Shown: in pieces, positions 23,359 to 28,969 of the stretch | Layout of the letters: the number at the start of each line of letters is the position of its first letter | Position numbering within the stretch: the stretch's first letter is position 1 | Assembly (NCBI GenBank): GCA_900318545.1 | Contig: ONLC01000003.1 | Span: 1-28,969, forward strand | Source of the DNA: an uncultured Eubacteriales bacterium | Lineage (GTDB): Bacteria > Bacillota > Clostridia > Oscillospirales > Ruminococcaceae | Length of the DNA stretch: 28,969 nucleotides | Direction: 5' to 3' | The notes under the pieces: model-generated | What the model saw: only the letters and a program-made list of their open reading frames with translations | What the model was told of the DNA's origin: nothing | The model's database searches: none | Position numbers and translations under genes: made by a program

Positions 23359-24204
23359 TTATATCTCGATATAATCGAGCCTTTCGACTATCTCCTTTTT
23401 GCTCATCGTATCGTTGAGAATAAGCTCCTCGGGTGCGGAGAAATAGCTGATAAGCTCTCTTAGCTCAACTATCCTGTTCGCCTGTTCAATATCTATCAGC
23501 AGGCACTCAGCGATCTCCTCCGCCGAGGCTGTATTGATATTGACCCTACGCATCTGCGGCTCGGGCTCAGGCTCTTCCGTTTCAGAGGTCTCCTCCTCAT
23601 AAGGCTCGGTCTCCTCTTCATCGGGAATGACCTCTGTAATGACAGTCTGAGCTTCGGTCTGAGCTGCCGGCATTTCACGGTAATCCTCCGATGATACATA
23701 AAACTGCTCTTTAAGAGAGCTTAGCTTTTTCTCGCCTATCCCCTCCACCTCAGAGAGCATATCCATATTGTATATTATCCCGACAGAATCTCTGTAGGCG
23801 ATTATCCTTTGGGCAAGCTCCTTACCTATACCGTCAGCGGCACAAAAGCAGCCAAGGTCAGCCGTGTTTATGTCGGCAGGGAAGGAATAAACTATCTCGG
23901 CCTCAGTTACTTTAGGTGCTTTTGAGGCAGTTGTTTTCTTTGTAACAGCAGGCTTTGAGGGGCTGCTGTTTGTTGTTCTGCTTGTCTTTTTTATCTCAGC
24001 GGAGGAGTGGTATTCAGTTACCTGAAAGCTGTCCCCGGAGTCAGCCTTGAACTCGATCTCCAGACGTTTAGGGCTTATCGTTGTGATAACATTTCCGATT
24101 ACTATCAGCAAGGCGATAGTGATAAGCACTATCGCCATATATAGCTTGTAATGATCATCACGCCCCCTGAATCTGTCAAATAGTCTTTGAAGCAGCCTTC
24201 TCAT
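23359..24204 (-). CDS. Membrane-anchored protein with two ComEA-like helix-hairpin-helix domains
   Basis: A 281-residue protein. A basic start (MRRLLQRLFDRFRGR), a membrane helix (about 21-42), and a Ser/Thr/Lys linker lead to a first helix-hairpin-helix unit (about 107-170, with INTADLGCFCAADGIGKELA and EVEGIGEKKLSSL). An acidic Glu/Pro linker (about 185-215) leads to a second, more divergent unit (about 218-281, with VNINTASAEEIAECL). ComEA binds incoming DNA at the cell surface during transformation and has one such unit; the doubled form with an acidic spacer is unusual. The start overlaps the upstream GH3 gene by 29 bases and has only a weak AAGAA site, so coupled translation is likely. 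DNA binding is inferred. Confidence 0.8.
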   Translation of the reverse strand: MRRLLQRLFDRFRGRDDHYKLYMAIVLITIALLIVIGNVITTISPKRLEIEFKADSGDSFQVTEYHSSAEIKKTSRTTNSSPSKPAVTKKTTASKAPKVTEAEIVYSFPADINTADLGCFCAADGIGKELAQRIIAYRDSVGIIYNMDMLSEVEGIGEKKLSSLKEQFYVSSEDYREMPAAQTEAQTVITEVIPDEEETEPYEEETSETEEPEPEPQMRRVNINTASAEEIAECLLIDIEQANRIVELRELISYFSAPEELILNDTMSKKEIVERLDYIEI

Positions 24205-26464
24205 ATTTCTTCGACAGTAAGCTGTTCAGATCATCAAGCGTAGCCTGTATGTTTGCACGGGTTATCTCAGGAACGTCTGTAAAGGTCACAAGAGTTCTCA
24301 GCGGCATATCCTTTATCATATTGTCGATCATTTCCTGAGACATAGCTTCCGAGGCTTCGTCCTCTCCGTTGCCGATGTCTATCTTTTTGAAGATATCGCC
24401 AAACACCTGAGCTGCCTCGGGAACAGCCTTTATCTCACCGCAGAGGGAGTTCAGGTCAAAATGCATCGGCAGAGGTGTTTCATTGGTGTAGTAGACCTCA
24501 GTGCTGAGCCTTATATCAGCAGATGAAGCACCCACCATAATGCGGTACCTGCCGTCCTCGGCGTACCAGTCGGAGATCTTTGTTTCATAGTAGGCAAATG
24601 CCCTCTTGTCAAGCTTGAATACAGCCTTCTTTGACTCGCCTGCCTTGAGCTCAAGCTTTTCAAAGCCCTTCAGCTCCTTCAGAGGTCTGTCCACCACAGG
24701 CTCAACTGGTGCCACATAAAGCTGAACTGTTTCCTTAGCAGTTACCTTGCCCGTGTTCTTCACAGTCACCATAACGGTGAGCACCTTGCTGTCGTCTATC
24801 TCGTTCTCCGAAACTGTCAGGTCTGAATACTCAAAGCTTGAATAAGACAGTCCGTGACCAAACGGGAAGAGCGGCTTTACTCTCTTCTTCTCATAGTACT
24901 TGTAGCCCACATACAGACCCTCTGCGTATCTTACAGTGTCCTCCTGTCCCGGGAAGTTCAGGTATGAGGGGTTCTGTTCGAGATACTCAGGGAAGGTCTC
25001 GGCAAGCTTGCCGCTTGGGCTGACCTTTCCGAAAAGCAGGTCGCACTCAGCCTGACCCACAGCCTGACCGCCGAGGTACATTTCCAGCAGAGCCTTTGCA
25101 TCGTCAGCAAAGGGCATCTCTATCGGTGAGCCGTTATGCAGAACGATAACTATATTCTCATTAACCTCCCTGACCCTTCTTATAAGCTCAAGCTGGCACT
25201 CAGGCATTCTCATGTGCCTTCTGTCAAAGCCCTCTGACTCAAACGAATCGGGCAGGCCTGCAAAGATAACAGCAATATCACTCTTCTTAGCAGCCTCAAC
25301 AGCCTCAGCAAGGAGCTTTTCATCAGTCTTGTCCTCAGAGGTTATAAAGCCCTGAGCGTATGTAACATCAGCGTACTCAGCAACTGCATCAAGTGCCGAT
25401 GTGATCTTGAACGAATTTATATGCGAGCTTCCGCCGCCCTGAAATCTCGGCTTCTGAGCAAACTCGCCGATGAAAGCGATCTTCTTTGAAGCATCAAGCG
25501 GAAGTATATTATCATCATTTTTCAGAAGTACAGCGCACTCAGCTGCAATTTTAGCTGCCAGCTGATGATGCTTTTCCTTGTCCCAGACAGCGGTGCTGTC
25601 AGCCTCTTCGGCTCTGTTAATGAGCTCAAGCACTCTTCTTACGCACCTGTCAAGACTCTCCATAGAGAGCTTTCCGCTGTTTACAGCCTCAACGATGAGC
25701 ACATCGTTCTTTCCGTTGCTTGTAGGCATTTCAAGGTCAAGTCCTGCCTCGATACCGAGAGGTCTGTCATCAACAGCGCCCCAGTCGCTCATTACAAGGC
25801 CTTCATAGCCCCAGTCATCTCTGAGAATATCAGTCAGCAGATACTTGTTCTGCGATGAATAAACTCCGTTTATCCTGTTGTAGGAGCACATCACAGTCCA
25901 CGGCTTTGACTCCTTTACGGGAGCTTCAAATGCCGCAAGATAAAGCTCTCTGAACGTTCTTTCATCGACCTCTGCACTGCAGCTCATACGTCTTGTTTCC
26001 TGATTGTTCATAGCAAAGTGCTTGAGAGACGTACCTATTCCCTTGCTCTGAACTCCCTTAATATGCGATGCCGCCATCTGACCTGCAAGATACGGGTCCT
26101 CGGAGAAGTACTCAAAGTTTCTTCCGCAAAGGGGAGAGCGCTTGATATTGCAGCCGGGTCCTAAAATAACTGTTACCTTCTCAGCAGCACATTCCTCGCC
26201 GAGTGCCTTTCCGAGCGTTTCAAGCAGCTCTCTGTCAAATGAGCAGGCAAGGGCAGCCGCAGTCGGGAAGCATACAGCCTTAATGGAATCGTTCGGGTTT
26301 TCGCCGTCATCAGCCATTTTTCTAAGTCCGTGAGGGCCGTCTGAAACCATCACAGGGGGAATATCAAGTCTTTCGATATTCTGTGTATGCCAGAAATCCA
26401 TTCCCGAACACAACGCTGCCTTTTCTTCGAGAGTAAGCTCGCCAAGAATCTTGTCAATGTTCAT
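24176..26464 (-). CDS. Glycoside hydrolase family 3 beta-glucosidase-type enzyme
   Basis: A 762-residue GH3 enzyme. The N-terminal TIM-barrel domain has VSDGPHGLRK, GPGCNIKRSPLCGRNFEYFSEDP and LKHFAMNNQETRR, and the nucleophile motif GLVMSDWGA with Asp227. Then come the alpha/beta sandwich (AVIFAGLPDSFESEGFDRRHM, GGQAVGQAECDLLFG) and a C-terminal fibronectin III-like domain (VTVKNTGKVTAKETVQLYV). There is no signal peptide, so it should act inside the cell on imported cello-oligosaccharides, xylo-oligosaccharides or glucosides; the sugar cannot be read from sequence. GAGGAC is the ribosome site, and it follows the YqxD gene by two bases. The last about 70 residues extend beyond the FnIII domain. 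Confidence 0.93.
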   Translation of the reverse strand: MNIDKILGELTLEEKAALCSGMDFWHTQNIERLDIPPVMVSDGPHGLRKMADDGENPNDSIKAVCFPTAAALACSFDRELLETLGKALGEECAAEKVTVILGPGCNIKRSPLCGRNFEYFSEDPYLAGQMAASHIKGVQSKGIGTSLKHFAMNNQETRRMSCSAEVDERTFRELYLAAFEAPVKESKPWTVMCSYNRINGVYSSQNKYLLTDILRDDWGYEGLVMSDWGAVDDRPLGIEAGLDLEMPTSNGKNDVLIVEAVNSGKLSMESLDRCVRRVLELINRAEEADSTAVWDKEKHHQLAAKIAAECAVLLKNDDNILPLDASKKIAFIGEFAQKPRFQGGGSSHINSFKITSALDAVAEYADVTYAQGFITSEDKTDEKLLAEAVEAAKKSDIAVIFAGLPDSFESEGFDRRHMRMPECQLELIRRVREVNENIVIVLHNGSPIEMPFADDAKALLEMYLGGQAVGQAECDLLFGKVSPSGKLAETFPEYLEQNPSYLNFPGQEDTVRYAEGLYVGYKYYEKKRVKPLFPFGHGLSYSSFEYSDLTVSENEIDDSKVLTVMVTVKNTGKVTAKETVQLYVAPVEPVVDRPLKELKGFEKLELKAGESKKAVFKLDKRAFAYYETKISDWYAEDGRYRIMVGASSADIRLSTEVYYTNETPLPMHFDLNSLCGEIKAVPEAAQVFGDIFKKIDIGNGEDEASEAMSQEMIDNMIKDMPLRTLVTFTDVPEITRANIQATLDDLNSLLSKKYEKAASKTI

Positions 26465-26466
26465 AA

Positions 26467-26913
26467 TTAGTCCTCTTTTCTTTCAGTTTTGATAAGCATT
26501 TCAAGTTTTTCCGTAAAGTCACGGGTCTGCTGAGCTGTTCTCTTAGCAGGCCCTTTAAGTCTTACGCCCGCAGCCCTCAGCTTTTTCGAGTTGTACCGTG
26601 ACTGCAAAAGAGCATCTATATTAAAGTCATTTATCTCCATTCCGTTCTGATCTATGACCTTAGTGCACTTAGATAAGCAAAGTGCCGCAAGTCCGTGATC
26701 CTGAGTGACCACTATATCACCCTTAACGGCAAGGTTTACAAGTCTTAGGTCTGCACTGTCGGCACCCTTGTCAACGGTTATGACCTCAGCATAGTCAGAC
26801 TCAAAAAAGTGAGCCGTATCTGCGATAATAATGCACGCAAGTCCATGCTTTTTTGCTGTGCTGACCGCTTCCCTGACAACAGGGCAGCCGTCAGCATCTA
26901 TCAGTATCCTCAC
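26467..26913 (-). CDS. YaiI/YqxD family protein (UPF0178, DUF188)
   Basis: A 148-residue protein. RILIDADGCPVV at the start, VDKGADSADLRLVN, DIVVTQDHGLAALCL and the C-terminal GPAKRTAQQTRDFTEKLE are the family signature. The acidic residues resemble those of PIN-like nucleases, but no activity is established to my knowledge. It overlaps the HD-domain gene by four bases and precedes the GH3 gene by two, within the same operon. Confidence 0.93.
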   Translation of the reverse strand: MRILIDADGCPVVREAVSTAKKHGLACIIIADTAHFFESDYAEVITVDKGADSADLRLVNLAVKGDIVVTQDHGLAALCLSKCTKVIDQNGMEINDFNIDALLQSRYNSKKLRAAGVRLKGPAKRTAQQTRDFTEKLEMLIKTERKED

Positions 26914-27509
26914 TGATGTCCGCCCTCCAGCAGGAAGGTAGCCTCCATATCGGCGATATTTGCCGCCAGTGCAAGGGGGAACATCTCCAGTGCAAGGCCA
27001 ATATTATTTTTGTTCTCCTCTCCCGAGAAGCCCATGTGCCAGCGTATAGCCATAGCCTCCTCACGGGTCAGTCTCATATAGCTGGATATTATGTAAACCG
27101 ACTTCTCACCGTGACCGTAGGGGAGCGTTTCATGATACTCATAGTAGGGAACCTTCTCCCACTCGCCCCGTTCATTCTTGGCGTTTCTGTAGCTTGTGCG
27201 GTAAAGGTTTACCTTACAGATATCGTGGAGCAGACCAACTATAGCTATAGACTCATCGGGGTATTCAAGCTCATATTCCTCTCTTGCCCTCTGACCCTCA
27301 AGGTAGCCCTTCAGGCACTCATAAACGTGTATGCTGTGCTCACAGAGTCCGCCCTCAAACGAATTATGAAACCTTGTAGATGCAGGTGCAGTAAAAAAGT
27401 CGCTGTTCTCGGACAGAAGAAAATGCAGCAGCTTGTCAGAGCCCGGCCTTGTGATATTCTCCCTGTAGATCTCACAGAATTTGTCTTTAAGTTCTTTTGT
27501 GTTGGGCAT
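26910..27509 (-). CDS. HD-domain hydrolase
   Basis: A 199-residue protein with the HD metal-dependent phosphohydrolase pattern: RFHNSFEGGLCEHSIHVYE (His48 and His58 region), GLLHDICK (His95, Asp96), YGHGEKS (His133), IRWHMG and a late NIADMEAT aspartate. Such proteins hydrolyse nucleotides, or act as nucleases as in YhaM, but this one lacks the N-terminal OB domain of YhaM. The substrate is unknown. ATG 27509 is chosen for the perfect AAGGAGG eight bases upstream. It is the first gene of the operon with yqxD-type, GH3 and helix-hairpin-helix genes. Confidence 0.88.
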   Translation of the reverse strand: MPNTKELKDKFCEIYRENITRPGSDKLLHFLLSENSDFFTAPASTRFHNSFEGGLCEHSIHVYECLKGYLEGQRAREEYELEYPDESIAIVGLLHDICKVNLYRTSYRNAKNERGEWEKVPYYEYHETLPYGHGEKSVYIISSYMRLTREEAMAIRWHMGFSGEENKNNIGLALEMFPLALAANIADMEATFLLEGGHQ

Positions 27510-27549
27510 GATTGTCCTCCTTTTCAAATCATTTTTCGTTCATTGTTAA

Positions 27550-27566
27550 GGTATACTAATTATACC
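27550..27566. promoter_or_regulatory. -10 region and palindrome upstream of the HD-domain operon
   Basis: GGTATA-CTAAT-TATACC is a perfect 6-base inverted repeat that contains the minus-strand TATAAT (27564-27559). A partial -35, TTTACT, lies 17 bases upstream of that box at 27582-27587, just before the lipoprotein stop at 27591. The palindrome could be an operator. Confidence 0.5.
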
Positions 27567-27590
27567 ATAGTCTGCACTAAAAGTAAAGTA

Positions 27591-28136
27591 CTATTGCCTG
27601 TCAAAATAGTCTTTTCCGCCGGGATTAAAGTAGGTTCTTATGTATCCGTCTGTGGAGAGTACAACAAACTCATCGGTAGCCTCGATGTAGTAGCAGGTAT
27701 CTCCGTCCTCCTTCTCGATCTTCGAGAGTGCATCGGGATCGTTGATAACATCGCTTGCGGCCTTTCTGTACTCATCAGCCGAAGAGAAGCCCATTTCAAT
27801 TCCGTGCTTCTCATAGTGAGAATCTCTGAGCTTTTTTGTTCTGAACCAGTACTCAACATACTCTGTTTTCTTAGCCGATGCAGTTGTTGTAGTTTGTTCT
27901 GTGGTTGTAGTCTGCTCCTTCGGGGTGGTCTGTACGGCTGTGGTTGTTGCTGCCGAGGCCGTGCTTTCGCTTTCCTGTTTTGCTGCGGTGGTTACAACAG
28001 CCGCCCGAGAGCTTTGTGCTGTGTCCTCATCATCAGCCGAGGAAGCTCCGCAGGCTGAAAGCATAACCAAAACGCAGATCAGAAGCATTATCACAGCAAA
28101 TGCTGTTTTTATTCTTTCTGTCAGAGTGATTTTCAT
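27591..28136 (-). CDS. Lipoprotein with Thr-rich linker and conserved C-terminal domain of nuclease-toxin type
   Basis: A 181-residue lipoprotein. A type II signal peptide with lipobox LSAC (residues 26-29) gives a lipidated Cys29. A low-complexity Thr/Ala/Glu linker follows (about 33-90). The C-terminal domain (about 91-181) contains LRDSHYEKHGIEMGF, EYRKAASDVINDPDAL, EKEDGDTCYYI, TDEFVVLSTDGYIRTYFNP and YFDRQ. I recall this pattern (H-x-KHG, then DG-IRT-F-P, then a Y-x3-Q end) from small domains at the C-termini of phage head proteins and secreted toxins with a barnase/EndoU/ColicinD/RelE-like fold; that link is from memory. Placement on the outer membrane face suggests a role outside the cell. 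It starts 11 bases after the mtaB-like stop, with AAGGAGG. Confidence 0.75.
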   Translation of the reverse strand: MKITLTERIKTAFAVIMLLICVLVMLSACGASSADDEDTAQSSRAAVVTTAAKQESESTASAATTTAVQTTPKEQTTTTEQTTTTASAKKTEYVEYWFRTKKLRDSHYEKHGIEMGFSSADEYRKAASDVINDPDALSKIEKEDGDTCYYIEATDEFVVLSTDGYIRTYFNPGGKDYFDRQ

Positions 28137-28147
28137 AGTGTACCTCC

Positions 28148-28969
28148 TTAAACTATCTCGCCGAAGCAGCCGTTTTCATCTGCCGAGATTATCCTCACAT
28201 CTGCAAAGCACCTCCACAGGCTCTGCGAGGTTTTTCGTTCTGTGCGAACATTAATATACTCAGGGCTGTGCCCTCTGTGAAACTGTTCCGAGTTCTCACG
28301 CTCGAACAGCACCCGTACAGTTTTTCCTGTCTGAGAGCGGTTATATTCAAGCTGTGATGCCTTTATAACCTCACGGAGCTCTCTTGCACGCTCATTTTTT
28401 ATGTGCTGATCTACCTGTTCGGGAAAGCGGTCAGCGGCAGTGCCCTCACGCCTTGAATACGGGAAAACGTGCCCTCCTGCAAAGGCGATGCTCTTCACAA
28501 ATTCAAGCGACTGCCGGTGGTCGTCCTCGCTCTCTCCGGGGAAGCCTGCCATTACATCGGTAGTTATGGCACAGCTCGGGAAAGCCTCACGCAGCCGTAA
28601 AACTATCTCGGCATACTGAGCCGAGTTATAATGCCTGTTCATGCGTTTGAGGGTTTTGTCACAGCCGCTTTGCAGCGACAGATGAAAATGCGGACAAAGC
28701 TTGTCATTCTCCGCCAGAGCCCTTATATCCTCATCGGTCAGAAGCTCGGGCTCAAGAGAGCTTAGCCGCACCCTGTAATCGCCCTCCGCAGAGCAGGCAG
28801 CCCTTACAGCATCGGGCAGGCGTATATCTCCGAGGTCCTTTCCGTAGCAGCACATATTTATCCCTGTGAGGATTATCTCCTTATGGCCGCTCTGAACAAG
28901 AAGCTGAGTTTCGGCGGCTATGTCCTCGGGCTTTTTCGAGCAGATATGACCCCTTGCAAAGGGTATGAT
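28148..28969 (-). CDS. mtaB: MtaB-like tRNA methylthiotransferase, partial (N-terminus off the right edge)
   Basis: The last 273 codons of a radical SAM methylthiotransferase that adds a methylthio group to t6A37 of tRNA. The frame is open to the last base of the window; it begins IIPFARGHICSKKPEDI, then QSGHKEIILTGINMCCYG, RVRLSSLEPELLTDEDI, PHFHLSLQSGCDKTLKRMNRHYNS, ITTDVMAGFPGESEDDH and HVFPYSRREGTAADRFPEQV. The final 60 residues are a TRAM-type RNA-binding domain. The UPF0004 domain and the CxxxCxxC cluster motif lie beyond the edge. IIPFARG and QSG-K-I-LTGIN favour MtaB over MiaB. It is in a unit with the lipoprotein gene. Confidence 0.88.
   Translation of the reverse strand: MIPFARGHICSKKPEDIAAETQLLVQSGHKEIILTGINMCCYGKDLGDIRLPDAVRAACSAEGDYRVRLSSLEPELLTDEDIRALAENDKLCPHFHLSLQSGCDKTLKRMNRHYNSAQYAEIVLRLREAFPSCAITTDVMAGFPGESEDDHRQSLEFVKSIAFAGGHVFPYSRREGTAADRFPEQVDQHIKNERARELREVIKASQLEYNRSQTGKTVRVLFERENSEQFHRGHSPEYINVRTERKTSQSLWRCFADVRIISADENGCFGEIV

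Noticed and set aside
26916..28058. 380-codon plus-strand frame
   Set aside because: It runs antisense through the HD-domain gene, the promoter region and the lipoprotein; its Cys-rich tail is the complement of the Thr/Ala linker codons.

Overview
The window looks like a metagenome-type contig from a Ruminococcus-like member of the Clostridia (Oscillospirales). The evidence is the moderate GC content, SpoVS, near-consensus Firmicutes promoters with AGGAGG-type ribosome binding sites, a T-box leader on ileS, gene orders shared with Bacillus and Clostridium (gdpP-rplI-dnaB, tilS-ftsH, ymdB-spoVS), and exported proteins with long threonine-rich linkers of the kind common in ruminococci. The genus is an inference.

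The left 2.7 kb do not belong with the rest. Bases 1 to about 211 encode the end of a phage-type protein. About 218-2711 is a strikingly GC-rich piece holding the C-terminal two thirds of a Ca2+-type P-type ATPase and the N-terminal half of an exported polysaccharide deacetylase, both cut at the junctions. From about 2727 rightwards comes the Ruminococcus-like sequence, starting inside ileS. The ileS/ATPase junction happens to be in frame and makes a spurious 1,300-residue reading frame. I read this as a chimeric join, not as a biological fusion.

From left to right, the remaining sequence holds the following. (1) ileS on the minus strand with its own promoter and an isoleucine T-box (about 4620-4866). 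(2) A small accessory patch (4947-7326): a zeta-toxin-like P-loop kinase overlapping a 46-residue membrane peptide gene, an XRE repressor, and a divergent zinc-ribbon membrane protein with a palindrome between the two promoters. (3) tRNA-Lys and the helicase pcrA. (4) A plus-strand housekeeping run: RNase J with a long, apparently structured leader, the c-di-AMP phosphodiesterase gdpP, rplI, dnaB, tilS, ftsH, ymdB and spoVS. (5) A minus-strand operon of two small membrane proteins, a flavin reductase and a secreted zinc phospholipase C. (6) A minus-strand operon of an HD hydrolase, a YqxD-type protein, a GH3 beta-glucosidase and a membrane protein with two helix-hairpin-helix domains. (7) A lipoprotein with a possible nuclease-like C-terminal domain, preceded by an mtaB-like tRNA methylthiotransferase that runs off the right edge.

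The central run brings together RNA decay and processing (RNase J, YmdB), c-di-AMP turnover (GdpP), translation (L9, TilS), replication (DnaB) and membrane proteolysis (FtsH). I found no CRISPR array, complete insertion sequence, prophage or defence island. The observations most worth following are the RNase J leader RNA, the kinase plus micro-membrane-protein pair, the lipoprotein toxin-like domain, and the phospholipase with a complete trinuclear zinc site.
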